A stretch of DNA of 64,000 nt from Postechiella marina (GTDB lineage: Bacteria > Bacteroidota > Bacteroidia > Flavobacteriales > Flavobacteriaceae). Location: positions 464,723 to 528,722 of the forward strand of contig NZ_BAABCA010000005.1 in assembly GCF_039538365.1 (NCBI RefSeq), in the 5' to 3' direction. The notes below the pieces were generated by a model. It saw only the letters and a list, made by a program, of their open reading frames with translations. It was not told where the DNA came from and did no database searches. The stretch's first letter is position 1. Every line of letters begins with the position of its first letter. The position numbers were made by a program, and so were the translations under genes. Shown here one piece after another: positions 17,213 through 26,330 of the stretch.

Positions 17213-18802
17213 CTACTTATTTTTATTCTTTAATGCTATTTCTTGTGCTTTTTGCCTTAATACCTCTTGATAATCGCCCGTTAAAAAAGGTTTCTTCTCT
17301 TCAGCATTTGCTTTTCTATTAAATAAAACCGCATACTTCTTGTAATCATGTATTTCTAAACCATTAGATACTAAATGGTTATACTTTTCGTCGTACAACT
17401 TACGCATAGTTTCTAATTGCTCTTTATATTCTGGTTTATTTACACAGTTATTAAGCTCCAAACGGTCTTTGCCTATGTTAAACAGCTCTTCTGTTGGCTG
17501 CATACTTTTGTTTGCATATTGCCAATAAATATATTTCCAGTCTTTGGTAACTACAGTTAATGCTTGAATTTCGTCATTACCCCACATATTGGTTAAAGCT
17601 ATAGACTCACGCTTAAACTCTTTTGCATTAGACATTAATGGAATTAAATTTTCTCCATCCATGTTTTTAGGCACATCTATACCTACATAACTTAAAATAG
17701 TTGGTGCCATATCTATATTTGCTGTAACGTTATTTAGCTTAACACCTCTTTTATTTTTTGGCAAACGCGGATCGTAGATAATTAATGGTGATTTTGATGC
17801 TTCTTCGTATGGTAACACTTTACCTCCAAAATTATGAGCCCCACAACTGTAACCATTATCACTTGTAAAAATGATAATAGTATTATCGTCAACCCCTAAT
17901 TCTTCTAACGATTTTCTTATCATACCTAAAGAATAATCAACACCATGTATAAGTTGATTATATCCTTTTATAGCTTCTTGATATGTATCTTCTGTTTCTC
18001 TCCAAAAATTGTAAGCATTATATTGTCTTCCAGATTTTGCTTGTGGCGATAAATGCGTTGCACTTTCCGCACCATAATTAGCTGGTTTTTTATATGTTTT
18101 ATCTTTATAAACGTAATCGAAATATTTATCTGGTGTAAACGGTAAGTGTGGTGCTTTATAACTTATAGACATACAAAATGGTTTGCCTGATGCTTTTGCA
18201 GATTTTATAAAATCGTGAGCCCAAGCTCCATAAGCTCTAGAACTATGCGGATATTCTTTGGCATATTGAGCTATTGTTGGGTTTTTGGATGTTTTGTAAT
18301 AGGTTTGCCCAGGGCCACCACCCCAAACATCAAAATTATCTATAGGTAACACGTCATTTGTATCTTCTTTCCAACTTTCGCCATTAGATACTGCAAAACC
18401 AAATTTACCCGCAAAACCTGTATAATAACCTGCTTCTCTTAAAATTACAGGGTACGATTTTTTAAATTTCTCTGGTTTTAATGGACCATGCATAAAATTA
18501 CAACCCGTTTTATACTCGTACATACCCGTCATTATTGTTGCTCGGCTAGCCATACAAATTGCTGTTGTGTTATAATGGTTTGTAAACATTACACCATCTT
18601 TAGCCAAATTATCCATGTTTGGTGTAACAACCTGACTGTTACCGTAGCATCCCGTTGCAATACTTGTTTGATCGTCTGATAGTAGAAAAACTATATTTGG
18701 TCTTTTTGGTGTTTCTATACTTTTTTCACCCTCTTTCTGCTTACAGCTAAAAAAGCTTAAAACACAAAAAAACACTAATGCTAAAGATTTGTATAAAGTC
18801 AT
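17213..18802 (-). CDS. S1-family sulfatase, lipoprotein
   Basis: 529 residues. A lipobox (LSFFSC, Cys20) predicts lipid anchoring, unlike the two other sulfatases here. The formylglycine motif is CMASR with Cys83. Other core features are LLSDDQ with metal-binding Asp residues and FTSDNGYSCGAHN in the metal site. Length and layout fit a single-domain arylsulfatase-type enzyme that removes a sulfate ester from a glycan; the position attacked is not deducible. It probably heads a two-gene operon with the 621-residue sulfatase. No perfect promoter element was found in the 229-bp gap before it. Confidence 0.87.
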   Translation of the reverse strand: MTLYKSLALVFFCVLSFFSCKQKEGEKSIETPKRPNIVFLLSDDQTSIATGCYGNSQVVTPNMDNLAKDGVMFTNHYNTTAICMASRATIMTGMYEYKTGCNFMHGPLKPEKFKKSYPVILREAGYYTGFAGKFGFAVSNGESWKEDTNDVLPIDNFDVWGGGPGQTYYKTSKNPTIAQYAKEYPHSSRAYGAWAHDFIKSAKASGKPFCMSISYKAPHLPFTPDKYFDYVYKDKTYKKPANYGAESATHLSPQAKSGRQYNAYNFWRETEDTYQEAIKGYNQLIHGVDYSLGMIRKSLEELGVDDNTIIIFTSDNGYSCGAHNFGGKVLPYEEASKSPLIIYDPRLPKNKRGVKLNNVTANIDMAPTILSYVGIDVPKNMDGENLIPLMSNAKEFKRESIALTNMWGNDEIQALTVVTKDWKYIYWQYANKSMQPTEELFNIGKDRLELNNCVNKPEYKEQLETMRKLYDEKYNHLVSNGLEIHDYKKYAVLFNRKANAEEKKPFLTGDYQEVLRQKAQEIALKNKNK

Positions 18803-19031
18803 AATTATTATTTATAGATTTATCAACCTTGTAAAGGTCTTAAACTACTTTGCTAATTTCGGCAAGAAACTAACAAAAAATAGCAATAAATGACTTTTTT
18901 AGTATATCTATTATCTACATCCAAACTAACACATCGCTAGTAATAGGAGGTTATAGACATAAAACAACTATACAAACACTATACTTTTAAATAAAAACAA
19001 ACTTTGTAGTGCAATACCTTTTAGGCTAAAA

Positions 19032-20552
19032 TTATTGTAATTTATTTAAATCCCTTCCTAATTTAATACTTGGATCTTGGTCTGCATCTACATAGTTTTT
19101 AGGTTTATCATAATGCTCCTTCTTTGCCTGCACCCTATTTAATGGCACGAATTTCTTTAATTTCTGTATCTCTTTTTTATAGTTTTTATTATTAATTAAA
19201 TTTTTAATTTCCAAAGGATCTTTAACAACATCATACAACTCTTCTGTACCTGATAAATAACTTATATAATGAAGTTGAGGAGTAACCACCGAAGTACCAC
19301 TTGCTGACACTGTAATACCTGGATAGTCCCAATTTGATTTAGTATTTTTTAGTAATATTGAAAAATCGCGACCTTCAATATTTTTCTTTTTAGGCAAATT
19401 ACATAAGCTTACCAAAGTAGGGTACATATCTAATAAACTAACCGTTTTATTACTAATATGTCCTTTTTTCATACCTGGAAGCTTTACTAACAAAGGTGTA
19501 TGCACTACTTCTGCCCAAAGCGTACTTTTCTTATAACGCATTTTTTCGCCTAAATGCCAACCGTGATCTCCCCAAAGCATAACTATTGTGTTATCTGCAT
19601 GCCCGCTTTTTTCTAGAGCATCTAGCACCATACCCAAACAAGCATCAGCGAAAGATATACTTGCCAAATACGCTCGTGTTGCCTCTTTTTCTAAACCGTG
19701 TTTTTTAACCCACTTATACTCATCGGTTGCTTTAAATTCTGGCAATCCTTTTTTGTTTAAAATATCGTCTAAATCTTTCTCATTAACTTTTGGAGCTTCA
19801 AGTTTATTTAAATCATACATATCAAAAAACTCTTTAGGAACAAACCAAGGTAAGTGTGGTTTTATAAACCCTACCGACATAAAGAATGGTTTATCAAAAT
19901 CGCGTTCTAATTGATTTTTAGCCCAATCTGCGACTGCATAATCAACCGTTTCTTCAAAATTATCTTTTGTAGGCCCCCAACTCAGTTTACAATTCTTCTC
20001 TTTAAAATCTGGGTTTTTAACACCGTTTATAATTCCCGATTTACCAGAGGTTACATATTCGCTATCTGCCTTATCGTTATTATAGCGTCTTCCTCTTGCA
20101 AATTCATCATAAGCCCAAGCTCCAAAATCTGTGAATCCATTTTTTGTACCATGTTTATGAAAAATTTTACCATTAGATAAAGTATGATAACCATTCTTAG
20201 AAAAATATTCTGGAAGTGTCGCATTTCTTTTAACAACATCAGAAAATGTCATATCATGCCCATTGCCATAAATTCCTGATGTACTTGGCAAAAAACCAGA
20301 TAGGATAGCCGATCTAGATGGCCCACAAATTGGCGCAGCACAAACTGCATTTTTAAATACCATAGCGCCATTGTTATAAAACTTATCCATATTTGGCGTT
20401 ATGGCTTGTTTATTTCCTCCTAAAGGCCCTATCCAATCGTTAATATCATCTATAGCTATAAATAATACATTGGGATGTTTTTGCTTAGACTGAGCAAATA
20501 AACTTGTGGTTAAAACTAATGTAACCAATAAAAAACTAATTATACTTCTCAT
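19032..20552 (-). CDS. S1-family sulfatase, iduronate-2-sulfatase-like
   Basis: 506 residues, secreted (signal peptide ending at LFAQ, residue 21). The formylglycine motif is CGPSR (Cys76), the classical C-x-P-x-R form. IAIDDINDWIGPLGG near the N-terminus and LWGDHGWHLGEK further on are characteristic of the iduronate-2-sulfatase-like group. That group in marine bacteria acts on several algal sulfated sugars, so the name should not be taken as substrate. It follows the 886-residue propeller gene by 11 bp and is likely its operon partner. Confidence 0.9.
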   Translation of the reverse strand: MRSIISFLLVTLVLTTSLFAQSKQKHPNVLFIAIDDINDWIGPLGGNKQAITPNMDKFYNNGAMVFKNAVCAAPICGPSRSAILSGFLPSTSGIYGNGHDMTFSDVVKRNATLPEYFSKNGYHTLSNGKIFHKHGTKNGFTDFGAWAYDEFARGRRYNNDKADSEYVTSGKSGIINGVKNPDFKEKNCKLSWGPTKDNFEETVDYAVADWAKNQLERDFDKPFFMSVGFIKPHLPWFVPKEFFDMYDLNKLEAPKVNEKDLDDILNKKGLPEFKATDEYKWVKKHGLEKEATRAYLASISFADACLGMVLDALEKSGHADNTIVMLWGDHGWHLGEKMRYKKSTLWAEVVHTPLLVKLPGMKKGHISNKTVSLLDMYPTLVSLCNLPKKKNIEGRDFSILLKNTKSNWDYPGITVSASGTSVVTPQLHYISYLSGTEELYDVVKDPLEIKNLINNKNYKKEIQKLKKFVPLNRVQAKKEHYDKPKNYVDADQDPSIKLGRDLNKLQ

Positions 20553-20563
20553 TTTAATAACAA

Positions 20564-23224
20564 TTAATATTCAAAATCTACAAAACGTAAAGCGCCTGTT
20601 GGCACACTTAATTTTATTGCATTAGATATTTTAATTTTTTCGTTAGATAAAATATCCACACCTTTAATTGGTTTTTTTCCATTAAAAGAAATGGTTGCCT
20701 CTCTTTCTTGCGGATCTAAATATCCTGGATCTAATAAAATAACACGCACATGCTTTTTATCTATTTGTATAGCACTCCAAGAAGCTCCTTTTACAACTAT
20801 TGGCAATTTTGCCTTGCCTTTAGCAATAATATTTTTAAACGTATCTTGATATGTTTTAGCAGAAACAAATTCGTTATTTAAAAATCCTTTTTTACCATTA
20901 CTAACAGTATACAACACCTTATTTTTTTGAAGCTTAGTCGCTGTTTTAAAAGGGGCAATAGGCACCATACCATGTGGCATTTTAGGTAAATAGTTAGTCC
21001 ACCTATAATCTACACCCAAAGCAATTTTAGAATAATCGTTTTCTGGAATACTCGCTCCTGCCCAATGCATTTGCGCAACAGAAAACACAGCATCGTCATC
21101 ATCCATTTTATATTGTTTTAAATTATGATGATTATCTACCGAGTGTATTAAATGAGCGTCGACATCTTTTATTAAATGCCATGAGTTTATAGAACGTATA
21201 TCTTCTTTTTCTACAATAGGTAAAACACCAGATTTCATTAAAGCATACAACACTTCCAGTCCTGGTTTTTCTATAAAAGTACCTTCAAAATTAACTCCAA
21301 ATCTACCGCCATAAGCAGCCATTAAAACTCCTTGACGTAAATATGGAGAAACAGAACGTTGCCCTCCAGGACTTAAAGGTCTCCAGCTTGTTGGGTTATC
21401 GTCTATTAATCGCATTGCAAAATCATCAATATAACCTCCAGAATGCATACCAATTCTCCCTGCTAAATTAACATCTTGCGTTCTCGAACTGGTATCTTCT
21501 GAGGCGGGAACAAGAATATCGCTATACTCACCCGAAAAAAATAAGTTTTTCCATGGCGATAAATTATTAGTTAAGGCCCAAAACATATTCTTATACCTAA
21601 AGTACAGTTTAGCTTTATTATGTTTTCGTATAGCTTTCGCTAATCGAGGAATATATTCTTCTACAAAATGAATAACTCTTGGGTCTTTTACATCATCCAT
21701 TTCGGCATAAATAAAACCATAACAAGTTTTGGGTGCTACTTCTAAAATAGCCTCTAAAGTTTCTATTCTAGTATAAAATGGGTCGTTGCCATGACCAGCC
21801 CATAACACAAAAGGTTCGTTTTTAGCTTCGTACAACTTAGCCCGTTCAATAATTTCTTCTCTAGACAAATTGTACTTTTTTCTTTTATCTTTCTTTAAAG
21901 CACTTTTTCCTATTTTAGCTACTAAATCGTCTCGATTTGTATTTTCTGACCACGTGCCACGGTTGTCTATAAATACAATATCGTTACCATTAAGCTTTTT
22001 AACTTCGCTTGGTAATTCATGCTTACTAATCATCATCCAAGGCTTGTTTGATTTTTTTTGATAAGAAGGCATTTTAAAATTAAGTACATCCTTATATAGC
22101 TTTACAACATTGTCTTGTACCTCTTTATACCTCCCTATATTATCATGGTTTTTGTTAAACCAATTTTCATTTTTTAAATTATAGGCGTATACACCATTTC
22201 CTCCTCCAAGATCTCCTATTGTAAATAAGGTGTTGCGCTTTGCATCAAAAACCATATCAGAATATGTGTTGTTTTTATACTTAACACCTGCTTTGTGTAT
22301 GGGGTTACCTTTTAAGTCTAAAACATACAAAATGCTTCCGCTTTTCATTACTACTTCATCTTTAAAAGGCTTTAATATTTCGCCTTGTGTATGTGCATAA
22401 CGCTGCGTATCTTTTTTATTTGCAATGTGTTTACCTATTACATTAAAATTAGCATCTAATGCTATATAAGTAGCTTTCCAAGATACATCGCCAAACATTA
22501 AAATATCGTCTTTTCCATCTTTATTAATGTCTGCAATTTTAAAATCTGTAAGCATGACTTTAGACATCTCTTTTAAAGGTGATTTTTTTTGTGATAACGA
22601 TTTTATTATTTCTTTTGAATTTGAATCTATAATTCCGAAAAACTCCCATCTAAACTTATCGTGCCCATAAGTCATTACAAATAGATCTTCTTTATTTTTG
22701 TGAATAAAATTACCCGACTCTATTTTTCTAACCGAACCATCAATTTTAGTCTCGGATACTAACTTTCCTTTAGAGTTTAACTCATACAATAAATAGTTAT
22801 TACCTCCTACAAAAATTTGAATTTCATTATTATTTACAACAGCTACTTCTGTAAATCGCACTTTATAACCTGGGTTAAACTGCCATAATAAATCGCCTTT
22901 ATAATTCCAACAATATATATTACCATCTCCGCTTGCAGCTAATAACTCATCGTTTTTATCTCCAGTAACATCTTCTGCTATAATTTTAAACATTACTGCT
23001 GCAGACAATGGCTTATACCTCCAAAGTTCTTTTCCTGTTGTAGAATATGCAGAAACGACTCCGTCTAATTCAGAAAAATAAAAAACCGATTTTCCTTTCG
23101 CCTCTCCTATTACACCATTTCTAATTCCATTTCCTTTGGTTGCAAAATTTTGAGCAGATCCATAAGCAAACAGCATTAAGCAAACTAGTAAGCTTATTTT
23201 TTTAAAATCAATCATATATATCAT
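20564..23224 (-). CDS. Secreted two-domain protein: N-terminal beta-propeller and large uncharacterised C-terminal domain
   Basis: 886 residues; the start could also be the ATG at 23215. A signal peptide ends near GSAQ. Residues ~25-350 contain repeating PQQ/FG-GAP-like blades (GVVSAYSTTGKELWRY, GNIYCWNYKGDLLWQF) and calcium-loop-like segments (DVTGDKNDE, DINKDGKDD). Residues ~390-886 form a second domain of unrecognised family with many aromatic and acidic residues (VLWAGHGNDP, YAEMDD, GYIDDFAM) and a small beta tail, as expected of a glycosidase. The propeller-plus-unknown layout recalls described lambda-carrageenases (GH150); this is architecture from memory, not a sequence match. It is the best candidate for an endo-acting enzyme of the locus. 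Confidence 0.55.
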   Translation of the reverse strand: MIYMIDFKKISLLVCLMLFAYGSAQNFATKGNGIRNGVIGEAKGKSVFYFSELDGVVSAYSTTGKELWRYKPLSAAVMFKIIAEDVTGDKNDELLAASGDGNIYCWNYKGDLLWQFNPGYKVRFTEVAVVNNNEIQIFVGGNNYLLYELNSKGKLVSETKIDGSVRKIESGNFIHKNKEDLFVMTYGHDKFRWEFFGIIDSNSKEIIKSLSQKKSPLKEMSKVMLTDFKIADINKDGKDDILMFGDVSWKATYIALDANFNVIGKHIANKKDTQRYAHTQGEILKPFKDEVVMKSGSILYVLDLKGNPIHKAGVKYKNNTYSDMVFDAKRNTLFTIGDLGGGNGVYAYNLKNENWFNKNHDNIGRYKEVQDNVVKLYKDVLNFKMPSYQKKSNKPWMMISKHELPSEVKKLNGNDIVFIDNRGTWSENTNRDDLVAKIGKSALKKDKRKKYNLSREEIIERAKLYEAKNEPFVLWAGHGNDPFYTRIETLEAILEVAPKTCYGFIYAEMDDVKDPRVIHFVEEYIPRLAKAIRKHNKAKLYFRYKNMFWALTNNLSPWKNLFFSGEYSDILVPASEDTSSRTQDVNLAGRIGMHSGGYIDDFAMRLIDDNPTSWRPLSPGGQRSVSPYLRQGVLMAAYGGRFGVNFEGTFIEKPGLEVLYALMKSGVLPIVEKEDIRSINSWHLIKDVDAHLIHSVDNHHNLKQYKMDDDDAVFSVAQMHWAGASIPENDYSKIALGVDYRWTNYLPKMPHGMVPIAPFKTATKLQKNKVLYTVSNGKKGFLNNEFVSAKTYQDTFKNIIAKGKAKLPIVVKGASWSAIQIDKKHVRVILLDPGYLDPQEREATISFNGKKPIKGVDILSNEKIKISNAIKLSVPTGALRFVDFEY

Positions 23225-23335
23225 CTTTATAATGTGCTTATAAAATTTCCCTTTTTTAAAAGAAGTATTATATATATGCGTAAATCAATTGTATTTATTA
23301 GTTAATTACTGCTTGTATATAAAATATATAACAAA

Positions 23336-23363
23336 AAAAATCCAACAAAACTGCTGGATTTTT
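23336..23363 (-). terminator. Terminator after rprY
   Basis: On the minus strand a stem around ATCCAGCA/TGTTGGAT is followed by a run of eight T. It sits 20-50 bases after the rprY stop and closes the rprXY transcript. Confidence 0.65.
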
Positions 23364-23384
23364 AATATTATAAAACGAGTAAGT

Positions 23385-24089
23385 TTAGGCGTTAACTACC
23401 AACCTAAAGCCTTCGCCATGTATATTTAGTATTTCTACTTTAGGATCTAATTTTAAATACTTACGTAGTTTTGCTATGTAAACATCCATACTACGAGATG
23501 TAAAGTAATTATCGTCTCTCCAAATTTTTGTTAATGCTAGTTCTCTTGGCATTAAATCGTTTTCATGTAAGGCTAATAAACGTAATAATTCGTTTTCTTT
23601 TGGCGATAATTTTACTGGATCTCCACCTTCGTGACGTAAAAAACGTAATTTAGAGTTTAAGTCGAAGCTTCCTATTTTAAACTCAAACTGTTTGCTGTCT
23701 GAAATTGTTTCTGTGGCTTTACGCTGTATTATAGCTTTAATTTTCATTAATAAAACCTCGCTATCAAAAGGTTTATTTAAATAATCGTCTGCTCCTACTT
23801 TATAACCTTTTAAAACATCTTCTTTCATTGCTTTAGCAGTTAAAAATACAATAGGCACATCTGTGTTTTTTTCTCTAATTTCTTTAGCTAAAGTAAACCC
23901 ATCTTTATAAGGCATCATAACATCGAGAATACACAAATCGTAATCGTCTTTTTTAAACTTTTCGAAACCTTCCATACCATTTTTGGCATGTACGACATCG
24001 TAATCGTTCATGGTTAAATAATCTTTAAGTACGGTTCCAAAATTCGGGTCGTCTTCTACTAATAAAATCTTTTTATTTTGCTCTTCCAT
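23385..24089 (-). CDS. rprY: Response regulator, OmpR family (RprY-like)
   Basis: 234 residues. The receiver domain (1-~120) has acidic pocket residues Glu12, Asp13 and Asp14, phospho-acceptor Asp56 and Lys106. A winged-helix DNA-binding domain (~135-232) contains SPKENELLRLLALHEN and the recognition-helix region SMDVYIAKLRKYL. It pairs with the histidine kinase gene 4 bp upstream. RprXY in Bacteroides and Porphyromonas is linked to envelope and oxidative stress; the role here is inferred from homology. Candidate GTTAA binding boxes lie upstream of rprX. Confidence 0.9.
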   Translation of the reverse strand: MEEQNKKILLVEDDPNFGTVLKDYLTMNDYDVVHAKNGMEGFEKFKKDDYDLCILDVMMPYKDGFTLAKEIREKNTDVPIVFLTAKAMKEDVLKGYKVGADDYLNKPFDSEVLLMKIKAIIQRKATETISDSKQFEFKIGSFDLNSKLRFLRHEGGDPVKLSPKENELLRLLALHENDLMPRELALTKIWRDDNYFTSRSMDVYIAKLRKYLKLDPKVEILNIHGEGFRLVVNA

Positions 24090-24093
24090 TATT

Positions 24094-25665
24094 TTAAGAT
24101 ATTAGTGGAAGCTTTATTGTAAATGTGCTTCCTTTTTCTTTTTCACTTTCTACTGTTATATAACCGTGGTGGTCGTCTACTATTCGCTTCACGTACGCTA
24201 AGCCCAGTCCATGCCCTTTAACGTTGTGTATGTCTCCCGTGTGTTCTCTATAAAATTTTTCAAAAACACGCTTTACAGCAGCTTTACTCATTCCGCTACC
24301 ATGATCTTTTATTTTTAACAAAATATTGTTTCCTACATTTTCTGTATAAACTTCTATTTTAGGTGCTTCTGGAGAATACTTAATGGCATTATCCAGAATA
24401 TTAACTATAACATTTGTAAAGTGTGTTTCGTTTGCTAATACAGATGTGTTTTCGGCTTCTAAGAAAACTTTAATATAACCCGCTCTATCTTCTACTATTA
24501 ATTCTACATGTGTAATAGCATCTTCTACTAGCTCATGAAGCTCTACACGATCTTTACTTATGTTTAGTTCGTTTTTCTCTAATTTAGATATTCTTAATAC
24601 ATTTTCTACTTGCGCATGCATACGCTTGTTTTCTTCTTTTATCATCCCTAAGTAACGAACAACTTTTTCTTTATCGTCAATTATTTTAGGATTTCTTATA
24701 GCATCTAGAGCTAAGTTTATTGTTGCAATAGGTGTTTTAAACTCGTGCGTCATGTTATTGATAAAATCTGTTTTTATCTGACTTATTTTACGTTGTTTTA
24801 CTAACTGATAAAGCGAACTACCATATGCTATAATAATAACTAAAGTAAATACTACAGATAACAATATCATACCCATTACAGAAGATAAAATAAATTTTTT
24901 ATCTTCTGGAAAATTAACTAAAAGCTTGTAAACGCTTCGGTTATTTTCGTCGTAAAACATAGGTACACTGTGGGTAGAACCATTATCTATTTCGAACCCT
25001 TCGCTATGCACTTTTGTTGCCAAATCTTTACTATAAACAGCAAACTCATAGTCTATATCAATGTCGTTTTCTTTTAGCTTTCTGTCTAATAAATCTCTAA
25101 TTTCTTTTTTAGTAACACGTTTATATATAGGTATTGTTTTGGTATAAGCCTTTAAGTTTCTATTAAAGTAACTTCGCTCTTCACTTTTTAAACGACCACT
25201 ATTTACAATGTTTAAAATAGGGTTTCTTATAATATCTTTATCTAAAGCATTATTTCCTTTGTAAACTTCTATTTGAGAACTGCCTATAATGTTTTTAATA
25301 TCAAGACTATCTAAACCAATGTCAAAGAGCGACGAAGACAATTTATAGTCTTCTTCTAAAATTTCACTTTTATAAATAAAAGTTTCTTTTGTATTGTTAT
25401 TTTGTTGATAAATAAAAAGTTGAGAAACTGCAGCAGAGTCTCCTCTTTTCTCATTATCTAAACTCTGATATTTAGAAAAATATTTATCTGTTTCATTCGT
25501 TTGAATAGTATTCGAAACATTACTTAAAGTCTTCTTTACATTAAAGGTAAAGCGCTCTTTTTCATTCTCTACAGCATCATTAATAAAATAGGCCTGCACA
25601 AAAATAATTCCAATAAGCGACAGGCTCATCAAAATTATTAATAGGGCGAATACTCTCTTGTTCAT
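24094..25665 (-). CDS. rprX: Sensor histidine kinase (RprX-like)
   Basis: 523 residues. One membrane helix lies at the N-terminus (about 5-27) and a second at about 262-283, enclosing a ~235-residue sensor domain outside the cytoplasm. The dimerisation box is NNMTHEFKTP with phospho-acceptor His307. The ATPase domain has N-box NILDNAIKYS and G-boxes DHGSGMS and GHGLGLAYV. It phosphorylates RprY. The ATG lies four bases after a TAAATTTG element, suggesting a leaderless message, and upstream DNA has several GTTAA boxes. Confidence 0.9.
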   Translation of the reverse strand: MNKRVFALLIILMSLSLIGIIFVQAYFINDAVENEKERFTFNVKKTLSNVSNTIQTNETDKYFSKYQSLDNEKRGDSAAVSQLFIYQQNNNTKETFIYKSEILEEDYKLSSSLFDIGLDSLDIKNIIGSSQIEVYKGNNALDKDIIRNPILNIVNSGRLKSEERSYFNRNLKAYTKTIPIYKRVTKKEIRDLLDRKLKENDIDIDYEFAVYSKDLATKVHSEGFEIDNGSTHSVPMFYDENNRSVYKLLVNFPEDKKFILSSVMGMILLSVVFTLVIIIAYGSSLYQLVKQRKISQIKTDFINNMTHEFKTPIATINLALDAIRNPKIIDDKEKVVRYLGMIKEENKRMHAQVENVLRISKLEKNELNISKDRVELHELVEDAITHVELIVEDRAGYIKVFLEAENTSVLANETHFTNVIVNILDNAIKYSPEAPKIEVYTENVGNNILLKIKDHGSGMSKAAVKRVFEKFYREHTGDIHNVKGHGLGLAYVKRIVDDHHGYITVESEKEKGSTFTIKLPLIS

Positions 25666-25667
25666 TA

Positions 25668-25740
25668 TTCAAATTTAACATTTTAACATTTAGTAGGGTT
25701 GCCTTTTAACCTTACATTAACAAAAATGTTAAAATTTGAA
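25668..25740. promoter_or_regulatory. rprX control region: inverted repeat and GTTAA boxes
   Basis: Arms TTCAAATTTAACATTTT (25668-25684) and its near-complement (25723-25740) form an imperfect 17-bp inverted repeat. Within it the minus-strand boxes GTTAA lie at 25675-25679, 25683-25687, 25706-25710 and 25717-25721, spaced 8, 23 and 11 bp. The TAAATTTG promoter element (25670-25677) overlaps the first box. The spacing of the last pair and the match with the dapF/DegP spacer suggest autoregulation by RprY; the inverted repeat may also terminate coaE transcripts. Confidence 0.4.
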
Positions 25741-25745
25741 AATTA

Positions 25746-26330
25746 TTAAAGTTTATTAAGGATTTGTTGATGAATATGAAGCACTTGTTTCTTAGTCTTT
25801 GCCAATACCACATTATCTATAACAAAATGAGAGTTTTTAATTTTTTCTTCATCACTCCATTGGTTATTTATAATAGCTTCTACCTTGTCTTTAGTTGTAT
25901 TGTCTCTAGATAATACACGCTTTATTCTTATGGCTTTAGGTGCGGTTACGGTTATAACTAAATCGCATTGTTTATTACCTCCGTTTTCAAATAAAATAGC
26001 AACTTCTTTAATTACATAGGGTGCATTTTGCTTTAACGCCCATTTTTTAAAGTGAGAAGCTACTTTAGGGTGCACAATGGCATTCATTTTTTGTAAATAC
26101 GTTTTGTCTTTAAAAATAATACTTGCAATTAATGGCTTATTAAGAGTTTCATTTATATAGGCTTCGCTTCCAAATAACTGTATAAGTTTACGCTTAATTA
26201 TTTTAGAGCGTAACATGAGTTTTTTTGCTTCTATGTCTGCAATATAAACAGGTATGCCTAATGCTTCAAACTGCTTAGCAACGGTTGTTTTACCGCTACC
26301 AATACCTCCTGTAAGTCCTACTATTGTCAT
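25746..26330 (-). CDS. coaE: Dephospho-CoA kinase
   Basis: 194 residues, normal family length. It phosphorylates the 3'-hydroxyl of dephospho-CoA, the final step in coenzyme A synthesis, in the cytoplasm. The P-loop GLTGGIGSGKTT occupies residues 5-16, followed by the substrate region VYIADIEAK and the lid with RIKRVLSRD. The start overlaps the stop of the ybbR gene by one base, so it is the last gene of a GT2-ybbR-coaE operon. Confidence 0.95.
   Translation of the reverse strand: MTIVGLTGGIGSGKTTVAKQFEALGIPVYIADIEAKKLMLRSKIIKRKLIQLFGSEAYINETLNKPLIASIIFKDKTYLQKMNAIVHPKVASHFKKWALKQNAPYVIKEVAILFENGGNKQCDLVITVTAPKAIRIKRVLSRDNTTKDKVEAIINNQWSDEEKIKNSHFVIDNVVLAKTKKQVLHIHQQILNKL

Noticed and set aside
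15324..20552. Horizontal transfer of the sulfatase genes
   Set aside because: Base composition and codon use look like those of the rest of the window, and no integrase, insertion sequence or tRNA boundary is visible.
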